Below, piece after piece: positions 41,791 to 53,728 of a DNA stretch of 64,000 nt. The stretch is taken from NCBI RefSeq assembly GCF_010389155.1, contig NC_057761.1, positions 19,656,501-19,720,500 of the forward strand, read 5' to 3'. This stretch comes from Erigeron canadensis. Taxonomy: Eukaryota; Streptophyta; Magnoliopsida; Asterales; Asteraceae. Numbering within the stretch: position 1 is the stretch's first letter; each line of letters opens with the position of its first letter. The position numbers and the translations under genes are program-made. The notes under the pieces are model-generated. The model searched no databases, was not told the DNA's origin, and saw only the letters and a program-made list of their open reading frames with translations.

Positions 41791-42303
41791 GCGGGAATTT
41801 GAAGAATAGAAGAATGGTCCCAAGGACACGTGTTGAAAGATCAAGATGAAGTCATGTGACCTTGTACTACTTCTGTGCAATGGAGTTTCTCTTTCATACC
41901 GTTTTTGGAAACAAACAAGATGAAGGAAAGAGACCTCTGCAGATCTGAATGATCCACCAATAGATAGTTGACAACCTTCATGTGTCAACATCTACTAGGG
42001 TAGTCATGTGATTCCTTACCTGCCTATAAAAGGAATCACTTGACCTAGCCACCATCCTGGGGGGTGTGTTCCACAGTTTTTACTTTATTCTCTTTAGTTA
42101 TTTGTTAAGTTTTTGTGTGTTCAAAAACTTAACATATTTTTCTGTTTATTGTTGTTGTTAAACAACCATCCATGTTTTCATCGTTTAGTTTGAAATACAT
42201 ATAACAAAACAAAGTTCTTTACTTCTCATCTTTATTCTTGTTATTTCATATTTATCTTACAAGTTAGTTAATCAAACACAAGTAGTGCATTCCTGGACCT
42301 TCA
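41774..42303 (+). repeat. Copia-1 3' LTR, right arm, 5'-truncated
   Basis: It matches the 5' LTR at 28624-29154 inverted, with TATA box TATAAAAGG at 42025-42033 and the end ACCTTCA at 42303. The first 130 bp or so of the LTR are lost in the deletion that truncated the accessory gene. The flank is CAATC, consistent with the left arm (GATTG inverted). Confidence 0.85.
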
Positions 42304-44029
42304 CAATCCCTTGGTGATTATGTGCCAATCCCATGGGGATTAACTGTTAAAATACACAAACAAAAATGTTTTAACCAGTTACGTTTAAAATATCTCAGTG
42401 ATTAATGTTCAATCCCTTGGTGATTAAGTGTTAAAATACACAAACAGATGTGTTTGCCATCTTTGTTAATTTCTTAGGGTTTGTAATTGCTTTAGAAACA
42501 ACTGAATAAACAAAAACACACTATGGAGACACTTGATAATCACCAAATCATTAAAGAATTAGAGATTAAGCAAATATGTATTTCACCAACTGTAACAATT
42601 GTGTATCAAACTAAGTTTCAACAAAGAATAAAATAAAACATCAAACTGTCTATGAAGTTAAGTTTTCAGAAAGGTAACAAAAAGTAACATTAAATTACTA
42701 ATTGGTTTGTTCAAACCAACCAAGTAAATTTCTTAAAAACTCAGCCCCTTGCTTTACTAATTGAGGATTTGAGTTGATATATGGAGTCTTGACAAAGTTG
42801 ATTATTTGAGTAGCTTTACAAACTGAAATAACTATACGAACAATTACACAAAAACTAGTAAATTATTCGCAAATTGTTTTGAATCAATTCTTGTGCTAGC
42901 TCTTCTTCTCTTTTTTCACCACCATCTTGTACATGTTCATCTTTATCTAGAAAGCATCATCAAAAAGCTCCTCACTTACCCTCTTTACATGATAATCTGA
43001 TAAAAATTATAAAGAACCAATAAGCAAGCACATAATGATACAAGAAAATGATAACTGCGGGAAACAACAAATGACAAGCTATAATAGCCATGATAAATTA
43101 GCAAAAAAAACAAATGATGTTGAAACCAACCAAGTACTTGGCAAAAAAATAAACCAGTAAAAAGTTACAGTAAAAAAAGCCTATTAGCTGAGTAAAAAAC
43201 AACAAACTGCTGTCAAAACAGCCCAAGTGCTGGTCAAAAATCTGCTATCAACCTACTACACATATCAAATGACAACCTACCTGATACATACGCATACTAC
43301 ATTGTTACTACTTTTAAAAACGACTATACGTATACCAAATGACAACCAACTGCATACATCACTTCATCTTGGCTAGACTAAAACAAAATATATATTTAAA
43401 CCTGATGATATAATGTAAATGTAAACATACAGTATACTCTTACTAGTTTTTAAAGAAAACTACATACATAAAGAGGGTCAAATCTTGCAACTTTGCAAGT
43501 TGCACAAAAAGGGTAATTTCATTACAAGTTGTCACCTAATAAATCAACATACATATGTAATAACTAATTAAAGAGATAATAGACTTGCTACTACCTCAAG
43601 CAAGTGAATCCACCAAATCGGCTAATTTGAGTGTGCCTTTCCCTTGTCCTCTTCCTTGATAAATTAGTTTTCACCTAATAAATTAGCACACACAGGTAAT
43701 AACTAATTAAAGAATTGTACGGTATATAAAAGAGTGACCTCCAAACAATAAACTGGAATCACTAGTCCATACTAGGAGAGTGGTTGGTACTGGCTAGCTG
43801 CTTCCGCATTTCCATGTACTTGTGCAATTGTTGACGTGTTAGCTGCTAAAACGAATTTAATATGAACAATAAATGAATTTGATTCCACAAATTTACAACT
43901 TAACAGCAGTTCACTTTCAGTAATCATACATTGTATGACGGTGGAGGAGCAAGTGAGCAACATGCGGGCCACTCTGACCGGGCATATAACCATTAGGTGT
44001 TGGAACCACATGTTGGGGCTTAGTTGCTG
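42304..44029. other. Right-arm copy of the non-coding block
   Basis: This is the inverted counterpart of about 14591-16312. It shows no gene. It contains one half of the nested inverted repeat (about 43770-44010). Confidence 0.6.
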
Positions 44030-44330
44030 GTTTAGAGCAGCTTGTAGGTACAGTGACATGTCACCAAATTCGACCCGTATTAGACAATGTTGCAGCTGTT
44101 AGTTATGAGCTTTCCGAAGTTGAATATGCAGAAAACGAGGTATACGATCCATGTGTCCAGATACTTCTTAATGCTGTCGCCTGTCGAGACTAACTCTCGA
44201 GGGCTCCAGCCTCTAATGACTGCGAACAATTATGACTCGTTTGTTCATTTGGTGATCGACTTTATTGTAAAAAGGCTTCAACTTATTATGATGCAAAAAA
44301 GATTTAGTCAGCTTGGAGGTCTATGAATAA
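44030..44330 (+). pseudogene. COG4 gene fragment, right copy
   Basis: Inverted copy of 14273-14590 with few substitutions. It shows the same conserved block LQPLMTANNYDSFVHLVID followed by FIVKRLQLIMMQKRFSQLGG, and the same frameshift upstream. It is not functional. Confidence 0.83.
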
Positions 44331-45349
44331 TCTAGGAAAACCACATGGTTACACAAAAATAATAATTAGTTATGTGAATAACAATAACAATAATATATTT
44401 ATGTACATCTATCAAGCAGAAGTGACACAGTGATAGTTAAGCTATCATTTAGTACGTCTTAAGCACAGAGCTTTTATTCTAATCAAGCATAGATTATTCT
44501 GAAGATGATCCAACGTGAGCAATGCTAGTGATTATAGTCATATTAGGCAAATTGTTTTCTAAGGTACAATGACAGTGTATAATCTATCACAGATTGAAAT
44601 TTAGAATCACCATATGATTCATTAAAACATTCAAATGCTATAAATATATAATAGAATACCTGTTCGCTTCGGATACTTTCTTCATCACGAATTTCGTCTT
44701 CTATAACCATTGGGGGTACCTTTCCCATGTCCTCTTCCTTGATAAATCAGTTGTCACCTAATAAATCAGCATATAACCATTAGGTTTTGAACCAGCCCAA
44801 CATGTGGTTCCAACACCTAATGGTTATATGCCCGGTCAGAGTGGCACACATGTTGCTCACTTGCTCCTCCGCCTTCATACAATATATGATTACCAAAAGT
44901 GAACTGCTATTAAGTTGGAAATTTGTGGAATCAATTTCATTCGTTGTTCATATTAAAAAATTTTAACAGCTAACACGTCAACAACTACACAAGTACATGG
45001 AAATGCGAAAGCACCTGGCTAAGATGTACTGAGGAAGTAACTACCCAACCAATTCAGTGTTAAAATGAGCAAAATTGAGTAAGAACAAGCAGAAAAACCA
45101 CCAAGTAAACTGAGTAAAATGGATCTAAATTGAACCAAGTATGGATGATTAAACGGCAAACAACAAAAATGCAAACTAGCCAGCTATGTATACTGCATAT
45201 AAATATAATAATCTAAAATGGCAATTTAATCGATAAGCAGAATATTAGTAAGCATTAATAAGCAAAATAAAGAGCCGAACTAAATACAGTAAAACACAAT
45301 CAAAGTCATTTTAGGAATTTTGACAAACAGTTGGTGCAATCTATACTTC
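44331..45349. other. Right-arm non-coding block with the second half of the nested inverted repeat
   Basis: Counterpart of 13214-14272, including the unrecognised MGKVPPMVIEDEIRDEES stretch (44728 down to 44543, minus). Confidence 0.5.
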
Positions 45350-45788
45350 AAACGAGAATTCAGCTAATCATGTTATAACATTTCACAATGTTCAAAGTAT
45401 CAACATCACGTAAAATCTCGATTTCACGGCAGATCTAACGGCGGACGTTATCTTTGTGATTACCGTAGATCACTTTCAGAGGTAATAACCAACCCGAAGG
45501 ATGGTGAGATACTCTATAGACTTCGCCACCGCTGTTGGAATATTCGATTCTGTTCATCCTATCAAGTTCCGATAGGTTAAAAATTTGTTGTATGGTACCG
45601 GGAGTGGTTTGTAAGGTAGTGAGGGCGGAGGAGGGTGGTAGAAGGAGATGTACGAAGATTTGTGGCGGTGGATGTTGTGGTAATGGTAAGGTAAGGTCAG
45701 GACGACGAGGTGGACGGTTGTTGGTGTTGTTGTTGTGACGGTGAGGTTCGGCGGCGACGGTGGAGGCAAACAAAGGTGGCAGTGAAAT
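45350..45788 (-). pseudogene. MKK4/5-like gene fragment, right copy, cut by copia-2
   Basis: Same fragment as 12804-13213, with LKVIYGNHKDNVRR, the identical TAG, and ICREIEIL. Its upstream side is interrupted at 45788 by copia-2; the continuation lies at 57883-58083. Confidence 0.82.
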
Positions 45789-46177
45789 TGTGAGTCCCTC
45801 GATAGCTATAGATCGCTCTCGAGATCGTCTATGATTATGTCGTGAGTGCGGAATCCTCACGAGATAACTAGTTTGATTAGAAAATTGGTATATCGCTAAT
45901 TATCAAATAAATAATCAGCCGTATTGTACTATCTTCGTTTCTATAAGCTATAGAACGAACTTAGTTCACTGGAGTACTTGTATATCACACAACAAACATC
46001 ATACATAACACACACATATATATATATAACTCCAAAACATGTAATCGATCATTACCAAAACATAAAGTTCATAATCTATCAATTACATATATAGATACGA
46101 CATAAATTAACATAATATCTCAATCTAAACGACATATCAAATCTAAGTTGCTGTTGTCACATCAACGTGCATCAACA
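45789..46177 (-). repeat. Copia-2 3' LTR
   Basis: 389 bp, TGTTGATGC... to ...GGACTCACA on the minus strand. It is identical by eye to the 5' LTR except for one TA fewer in the microsatellite. Confidence 0.95.
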
Positions 46178-46178
46178 A

Positions 46179-46190
46179 ACTCCCCCTTGA
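46179..46190 (-). other. Copia-2 polypurine tract
   Basis: AAGGGGGAGTTT on the minus strand lies immediately inside the 3' LTR, the usual primer site for plus-strand DNA synthesis. Confidence 0.85.
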
Positions 46191-46227
46191 CAGCAACACC
46201 TTCGATTTCTTAGTCTTCAAAATCTGA

Positions 46228-48538
46228 TCATTCATCAAACAACAATCTTTTGCTATTTGCATGAATATCTTCATGTAAGCAGAGCTGAAGTATCTTACGA
46301 TATCTACTTTCTTCATGCTTCCAAAATGGCAAAAACGAGCACTCCGTATCGTATAACTTCCTCAGATCATTTCTTGAGAAGTTCACCAGCTGCATCGGAT
46401 CATAAACTCTTCTCAACAAAATCTGCTTCTTTGAATCTGCATACATTTTGGCTTCACCAGAATTTCGATCAATTTCCCAATTATCCATTTTGTCCAAGAC
46501 ATCTTGTGCCCATTTCTTGGCAGGAACCTTGATCATGCATTTAATATCATGTTGAACAAACTCAACTGTTTTATCTGGTTTAACCACTCTTTTCTTCGAT
46601 CTTGGCTCGATCTTAAACTGTGGTTTATCAGAATCTTTCATGTTCTTCCTTAACCAAAAATCTTTTCTAAGATTCTTACCAACCACATCAGCTAAGCCAT
46701 CATCGCTTGGATTGATAATCCAGTTATTTCCAAGCTCATGTAAATCTTCTTCACACAAACTTCTGAAATGTCTCTCACACCATGCTAAGTACTGACAACC
46801 CTCTGGTCTTTTAAGCACAAACAACTTCAATTCATCATCATAAAACCAACTCCAGATGATTGTCTTGTACTTTGCAGCATCTTTATCTGAGATATGAGTC
46901 CAATACAAATTCGGTTTCCACGTTTCCCTAAGTACTATCCAATCATTTACTCTTTTCTCAGGAACACGTCGATCAACAATATGTAATGAATCATCATCTC
47001 TGAGAGGAACTGGAAAATCATTTGAATTGAATGGTCTCGTCACATTAATCTCATATTCAGATGGAATCGACACATCACCATTCTTAGTATACACAACAAA
47101 ATGTAGAATTTGAGTTAGGCTGCTGAATGGGACTTGAAGCATTCTTTCTCTAACATCTGATCTCTGCTGATCCAACACTCTATTTTCTTCAATCAACGGA
47201 TCTTCAGGAATTGAGTCCCACACTTCATCAAACCCATAAGGCTTCTTGAATATATCTAGATTTGGTTCAGGGACAAATTCGCCTTCCTCGAGTTCATCGC
47301 CATCAAAGAATAAATCTGTATAATCTGGATCATCTATTTAAATTTACACAAAATGAACACCAGAATAATAGAATAATCATGATAATTATAATAAAGATGA
47401 AATGTACTTGTATTAAAATAAGATAAATTACATTTTCATTACATAAAATGTCATAACTTATTACACACAAACAATTATACATTCTATCTAATAATCTTTA
47501 TCATAAACAAAATTAGAAACCTGAATCACGAGGAGCACCAGAAGGACCAGCACCAGAACCAGAAGCACCTTGCTGAGAAGTATCTCCTCCTGTCTCCCCC
47601 TCGATCGCTGCACCCTTTCCTCTATCTTCAACTGGGCGAGAAACATTCCTTTCAGCAGCATTATCAGCATCATCATCGTCATTTTGACGTCGTGGTTGAA
47701 CCTCTGACAATCTGCAAACTTCTTCAGGAACTTCTCCCCCTTGATTCTTGACCCAGTTGATCAAAAATGTTAAGGCAGCACGAGTAGCAGTGAGATCTGA
47801 CTCCAAAGTGCGAACTCTGGTCTCCAAAAGATCAACTCGATGACCAAGAACAGGAACAACAGCAGCAGTCAGTCTTGGAGAATCAGGCATTGCTACAGAA
47901 GAAGAATCAACACGTCGACGCTTAATTCTGGTATACTGAAGATCAATACTCCCTTGCCTCTTTGCTGGACTAACCGAACTTGCTCTGTTCACAGGGTCGT
48001 CCATATCTTCAAAGATCTCTCGCAATTCAGAATCATGCTGAGCTGCAACATCGGGATCAATCTCAGCAGTAGAAATTGAGTTAGCAGAATCTGAAATTGC
48101 TGGAGTTGCGTGACAAGCTTTGCTTCTGCGTTCTCTATGAAACAAAACACCCGCTTGATCAAACGACTGATGCGAATGATCGCTTTCAGAAGCAGCCGCA
48201 ATATCATGTATCATCTTAGTTCGACGTTCAGCAGCAGTAGAATCATCTGTGTCTGTCGCAGTTGTAGCAGCAGAACCGTCGGAACTAGCAACATCATCTC
48301 CATCATTTCCAACATCCAAACCAGCAGACTCATCCCCGGAGTCATCATCAGAACCATCCGAACTTTCAGAATCACCAGACTCAGAATCGTCATCAACATC
48401 ATCCACAAACATATCATTCTCAAGACGAGATCGATAGTTTGGATTAATCAGGTGACCAAAAAGTGGTGGATCATGGAGACCAGCCACATTACCCGTATTT
48501 GCCTCTAGATCAGCAAAAAGACGCGAAGAGTATGTCAT
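46228..48538 (-). CDS. Copia-2 accessory gene, two predicted exons, 707 aa, function unknown
   Basis: Exon 1 (48538-47521) encodes an acidic, Asp/Ser-rich region, then a short heptad segment (VDLLETRVRTLESDLTATRA) and a Gly/Ser-rich end. A GT-AG intron (47520-47334, donor CAG|GTTTCT, acceptor AAATAG|ATG) joins in frame to exon 2 (47333-46228), giving ...DSDDPDYTDLFFDGDELEEG. Exon 2 holds a Trp/Arg-rich globular region (WFYDDELKLFVLKRPEGCQY, WCERHFRSLCEEDLHELG) and a basic stretch (KIEPRSKKRVVKPDK). The joined length is 2,124 nt, divisible by three. Without splicing it would be two separate ORFs in different frames. I recognise no family. It shares position but no visible sequence with the copia-1 accessory gene. 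Confidence 0.6.
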
Positions 48539-50202
48539 AAATCACAGCATGAAATTCAAAGGAAACTAATATGAAATTTGATTATTTTCATTAAATACAT
48601 GAATCATAAATAAATAACTGTTCCAAAAACCAGTTCATGTATTCACCCTTCACATGCTCTAATCTGCATCACAAATATTATCACTACACACCAAGGATCT
48701 TATCGTAATGATATCATCCATGTAAATAACAATGCAGTAACAGAAGTCAGCATGCCAACGTTATCTTCTTAACCTGAACACTGCACACTTACCACAAAAC
48801 TCATCAATGCATTGAGAACAAACAGGATAATGCAGAAAATTCAAGTTATAAACACATTCAATCAGGATTAACAAATATGAAATAACTAAAAATATCAACA
48901 GATCAAGAGAGGTCATTTCTTGTCAAACCCTAAAATGTCACCACACAAAATGAACCAAACCCAATTAATAATTTGGTGACAAGTGAAAAGCATGAGATTT
49001 CAAATGACTTTGACATTTCACATTACACTTGAAAAGACCATTTTCTAAACTTTAAACAAATTAATGTCCCTATTAGAAAATCTTCTTTGTAAACAATCTA
49101 CACAACCTCATAAAAATTCACATGAAGGAATTCAGCAAAACATATACTCAGAATTTGAATAGGATCTCTCGTGCAATAAGAATGTATATATAAAAAAATA
49201 CTATTTTGACTCAATTAAAAAGAAAATAACACAAAATAAAAATTGCAGAATAATAAACTAATCTAAATTCTAATTAACTAGACCTTATACATTATTCACA
49301 TTAAGCATGATTACTGCTGATTAGATCAGTTTAGCATGTTACATAAGCCTGCTGGTGAGAAATAATTCTCTTATTATGAGTTCTGAACCGTGACCCAACA
49401 ACGATTACCGGTATGTTGTTCCTCTTAAACACTCGGTACATCCAGTTTCCATTGAGTTATGACACTTTCGACATACCCTGGCCAAGGACAGTCACCATGT
49501 AACCCGAGTAGCCTAATATGCCATATGAATAGTTTGCGAACTTATGTAACCCACATTCAGATATACTTTCGTAATCGATATAGGCACTAAGATAAAAAAT
49601 ATTCAATATATTCAAGAACATCCTTAACCAATCATGAGACACTTTGTGGATAACTGAATTGAATTACTTTGTGATTTCACATATATGCTTCTGCATTTCA
49701 TGATTTATAAGGAACCCGTGATTTTCTATGAGATTCATGTAGCGAACTTTCTGACAACCTATCCCAAGTTGTAAGCTTTAGGTAGGCTAGGTATACAAAG
49801 ACACCCCGAGGACATACTCGTCCGAATCTCAAAGACCACATTAGCCCCTTAATTTGCATTCATTTGATTTGCATAACAATATCACATTAACTTTTATACT
49901 CATGATTGGTAGAGGTTCTTGCCTATTCATTGAACAAATCTTATAGTAATGCTAGATCTTTCACAAAATTTAAGGACTAGATCAATTCATTACGGAAAAG
50001 CAAGCAATCTCAGCCATATATCTGAATATGTTTCCCACAAGAACATTGTATAATTTAAGTTCAGATTAAAGGAAACCTTGGTACTTTGTGTCTACCGATA
50101 TATCCCAAATTGTAATCATTGAACTAATCTGTTATATTACGATTAAGCAGGCTTAAAAGCTAAAGTATCGTCACTTCTACATTTAGCGCAGTAACCTTAC
50201 TT

Positions 50203-50204
<2 letters not shown>
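48539..50204. other. Copia-2 non-coding stretch between pol and the accessory gene
   Basis: No long ORF is visible. By position it would hold any internal promoter for the accessory gene, but I found no clear CCAAT/TATA pair. Confidence 0.4.

Positions 50205-50238
<34 letters not shown>
50205..50238 (-). repeat. A34 homopolymer (T34 on plus strand) inside copia-2
   Basis: An unbroken run of 34 T on the plus strand reads as poly(A) on the element's coding strand, about 70 nt after the pol stop. Confidence 0.95.
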
Positions 50239-50239
<1 letters not shown>

Positions 50240-50305
50240 ACACTAGATATATGCAAACTTATACTACAAAGACACGAAAAATACATTTAAGTTCTTTGAG
50301 AGAAA

Positions 50306-53300
50306 CTACTCGGCATTCTTCATACCATTGAGTTGAAATAACAACTCAAGACGAGGTCCATCAAAAGCTTTAGTGTATAAATCAGCAAGATTATCATCAG
50401 TAATAACCTTTTCTAAATGAATAAGCTTTTTCTCAAAACAGTCACGTATGAAGTGATACTTTATATCTATGTGCTTGGTGACTTTAAAGTTTTTCGGATT
50501 CTTGGTAATATCTATGGCAGACTTATTATCAATACAAATAGGAGTATTAGAGATATTCATACCATAATCGCGCAGTTGTTGCTGTATCCAAAGCACCTGA
50601 GAACAGCAATATCCAGCAGCCATGTACTCTGCTTCACAGGATGACTGTGCAACAGATGTCTGCTTTTTGCACTGCCACGATACAATTCTCCCCCCTAAAA
50701 GCTGACATCCACCGGACGTTGATTTCCTATCCGAGTTGTCACCACCATAATCCGAATCAGTATAAGCTACAAAGTCAAAAGAACCATACATGGGATACCA
50801 AAGACCTAGACGAGGCTTGGCTTTCACATAACGAAGAATTCTTTTTGCAGCTTTCAAGTGAGACTCTTTCGGATTAGCCTGATATCTAGCACACATAGAA
50901 ACAGCAAAGGTAATATCTGGACGTGAGGCTGTCAGATACATCAAAGATCCAATGATAGCTCGATATTGAGTGGCATCGACAGATGGATCATTAGGCTTAT
51001 CAGGACACAACCCATGATTAGTCTTAATTGGAGTAACAGCATCCTTAGCATCAGACATGCGAAACCGAGTAAGCAAATCTTTAACATACTTGGTCTGATG
51101 TATAAAGAAACCATCTTTCAGTTGATCCACCTGTAGACCAAGGAAGAAGGTTAATTCCCCCATAGCACTCATCTCAAATTTAGCCTTCATGCTGTGTTCA
51201 AATTCCTTGCACATATTGTCATCAGATGAACCAAAAATAATGTCATCGACATAGACCTGTACAAGCAAGTAGTCCTTCCCTTTCCATTTAATAAACAACG
51301 TGCTGTCTATAGAACCTCTAGTAAAACCACTGTCCTTCAAATGTGTTGACAATTTTTCATACCACGATCGAGGAGCCTGATGTAAACCATATAAAGCCTT
51401 ATCGAGACGATATACTTTATTAGGAAAGTCCGGATCCTCAAACCCGGCAGGTTGTTCGACATACACTTCTTCTTTAATATCACCATACAAGAAGGCACTC
51501 TTTACATCAAGCTGATACACCTTAATACCTTTATAACTAGCATATGCTAGAAATAATCGAATAGCTTCAAGTCTAGCTACAGGTGCAAATGTCTCATCGT
51601 AGTCAAAACCTTCTTGTTGCTCAAATCCTCTAACCACCAAGCGAGCCTTATTTCGAGTGACTACACCTCTTTCATCGCGTTTACAACGAAAAACCCAACG
51701 CGTTGTTAAAGGAGATTCACCAGGAGGTAAGGCAACTAACTTCCATACCTCAAGCTTTCTAAACTGAGCCAATTCTTCTTGCATCGCCTCAACCCATGAC
51801 GGTTCCTTAAGAGCCATTCCAACATTCTTAGGCTCAACCTGAGAGATAAAGCAGTAATACAAGTACCAAGTAATTGCCCCAGTATCCTTAACTTCAGCAA
51901 ACATACACGACGGTTTCTTAGATTGATTCCTCGTGCGAACAGAGGCAGAAGCATCACCAATGATTTGCTTGACTGGATGATCCTTGTGGACTCTGGTTTG
52001 AGGAACCTTATCGATAGAAAGATCATCACCCAAATTCGTTTGCACATGTTGCTCTGGAGTTTTATAATCTGGAGTTTTAGGCTCTTCCTGAGTGTCACCT
52101 TCCGTGTCATCAGTATCATAGAAAGGAGAATCAGGTAGAGGTACATGCAAAGGATCAGTAGGAACTATAGGAGCAGGCTCTAAGGTTGAATCTGCTACTT
52201 TTGTCCCACTAGATTCTCTAGATTCAGAGGTAGGCTCAACCATTGGTGAGGGACCGGAAGAAGAACCAGAAACCGGTCCACCATCCAGAGGATCATGAAG
52301 AGTAACGACATCCTCCACTGTTGGAACACCTGCAAAAGAAACAGGACCACGAAAAGAAGTGAAGACACCATCATAATCAAAATGATTAGCAGGACCAAAG
52401 TGTACAGCAGGTTTGTGACTGACAATTACGACATTTGTACCAAGATCTACTTTGCCAGTCTTCTGATTGTACACTCGCCGAATCGGTGTACTTGGAACAT
52501 AACCCAAAAAGAAACCCTCCTCAGATTTAGGTTCAAATTTCCCTTGAGGAAGAGTTTTAAGAAAAGTGCACGGAACACCGAAAGGCTCAACATTCTGTAA
52601 ATTGGGCTTTTTGTTGTGCAATAGTTCATAACTAGTCTTCTTAAGCCGTTTCACTGTTAAAACCCGATTCAGAATGTGACAAGCTGTATTCACTGCCTCT
52701 CCCCAGAAAGTAGTAGGAAGCCCTGAATCAGCAAGCATCGTCCTGGCTGTCTCAATTAGCGTCCTGTTCTTCCGTTCAGCCACTCCATTCTGTTGTGGCT
52801 CATACGGTGCACTGTACTGATGTTGAATTCCTTTGGTCAAGCAAAATACAGTAATAGTATTATTCTTGAACTCAGTGCCATTGTCACTCCTGATTCTCTT
52901 AACTTTGACTCCATGGACATTTTCAACTTGCTTGACAAAATCCATAAATCGTTCGGCAGTCTCATCCTTGGTCTTCAGAAAAAATACCCATGAGTACCGC
53001 GAGTAATCATCAGTGATCACAAAACAGTAAGACATCCCTCCAATGCTTCTGCTGTTCACAGGACCAAAGAGATCCATATGAAGTAATTCGAATGGTTTGG
53101 AAATGGAGTTGAGTACCTTGGATTTATGCGGATTCTTATGTTGCTTTCCTTTCAAACACGGTACACACTTATCTTCCATCCCAAACTTCTTAACAGGCAC
53201 ACCGTCAACTAACCCAAGATTGATAAGTTCATTCATTTTCCGAAAGTTGATATGTCCCATTCTACGATGCCATAGGAGAGATTCAGACTCATTTGCCTTG

Positions 53301-53713
53301 CTCAACAAACAAAGGGGCTCCTTTGGATTATCAACACCTAAAATTAAACCATAGATGTCTCTCTTCCTAGGAGCTTTGAGCATAATCCATTCTTCTGGAA
53401 TAACAAAACCCGGCTTCAAGATGTATGCCTCCTTTTCTGTGAAATGAACATTGTTGCCCTTATCACAGATCTGTGAGACACTCATTAGATTGTGAGTAAG
53501 TTGTTCCACATAATTAACTCTTTCTAGAGTTAGTTGTCCATTGACGACATCTCCTTGACCGGTGATGTTGCCGCCCTTGGAACCAGCAAAACTAACATAT
53601 GACCCATTTATACCAGTATAATTGGACAAGAGCTTCTTGTCCCCTGTCATGTGCCTGGAGCATCCACTGTCAAGGTACCACAAATGAATAGGTTTCCTAG
53701 GAACTCCCTGCAC
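50306..53713 (-). CDS. Copia-2 pol polyprotein (protease, integrase, RT, RNase H)
   Basis: An uninterrupted 1,135-codon Ty1/copia pol. Aspartic protease LWYLDSGCSRHMTG at the start (catalytic DSG intact); GAG-pre-integrase LWHRRMGHINFRKM with CVPC; integrase core HMDLFGP (about 53070), SDNGTEF and NGVAERKNRTLIE; RT WVEAMQEEL through YVDDIIFGS (about 51245); RNase H AYTDSDYGG, SSCEAEYMAA; end DNLADLYTKAF. All key catalytic residues I can place are present. The first codon is not an ATG: the frame continues from gag across one TAA (53729-53731), so expression needs readthrough, splicing or a subgenomic RNA. Confidence 0.95.
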   Translation of the reverse strand: MQGVPRKPIHLWYLDSGCSRHMTGDKKLLSNYTGINGSYVSFAGSKGGNITGQGDVVNGQLTLERVNYVEQLTHNLMSVSQICDKGNNVHFTEKEAYILKPGFVIPEEWIMLKAPRKRDIYGLILGVDNPKEPLCLLSKANESESLLWHRRMGHINFRKMNELINLGLVDGVPVKKFGMEDKCVPCLKGKQHKNPHKSKVLNSISKPFELLHMDLFGPVNSRSIGGMSYCFVITDDYSRYSWVFFLKTKDETAERFMDFVKQVENVHGVKVKRIRSDNGTEFKNNTITVFCLTKGIQHQYSAPYEPQQNGVAERKNRTLIETARTMLADSGLPTTFWGEAVNTACHILNRVLTVKRLKKTSYELLHNKKPNLQNVEPFGVPCTFLKTLPQGKFEPKSEEGFFLGYVPSTPIRRVYNQKTGKVDLGTNVVIVSHKPAVHFGPANHFDYDGVFTSFRGPVSFAGVPTVEDVVTLHDPLDGGPVSGSSSGPSPMVEPTSESRESSGTKVADSTLEPAPIVPTDPLHVPLPDSPFYDTDDTEGDTQEEPKTPDYKTPEQHVQTNLGDDLSIDKVPQTRVHKDHPVKQIIGDASASVRTRNQSKKPSCMFAEVKDTGAITWYLYYCFISQVEPKNVGMALKEPSWVEAMQEELAQFRKLEVWKLVALPPGESPLTTRWVFRCKRDERGVVTRNKARLVVRGFEQQEGFDYDETFAPVARLEAIRLFLAYASYKGIKVYQLDVKSAFLYGDIKEEVYVEQPAGFEDPDFPNKVYRLDKALYGLHQAPRSWYEKLSTHLKDSGFTRGSIDSTLFIKWKGKDYLLVQVYVDDIIFGSSDDNMCKEFEHSMKAKFEMSAMGELTFFLGLQVDQLKDGFFIHQTKYVKDLLTRFRMSDAKDAVTPIKTNHGLCPDKPNDPSVDATQYRAIIGSLMYLTASRPDITFAVSMCARYQANPKESHLKAAKRILRYVKAKPRLGLWYPMYGSFDFVAYTDSDYGGDNSDRKSTSGGCQLLGGRIVSWQCKKQTSVAQSSCEAEYMAAGYCCSQVLWIQQQLRDYGMNISNTPICIDNKSAIDITKNPKNFKVTKHIDIKYHFIRDCFEKKLIHLEKVITDDNLADLYTKAFDGPRLELLFQLNGMKNAE

Positions 53714-53728
53714 ATCAAATGAGAAATA

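Noticed and set aside
46228..47223. Envelope gene in copia-2
   Set aside because: No signal peptide, transmembrane segment or glycoprotein-like Cys pattern. The label env-like would rest on position only.
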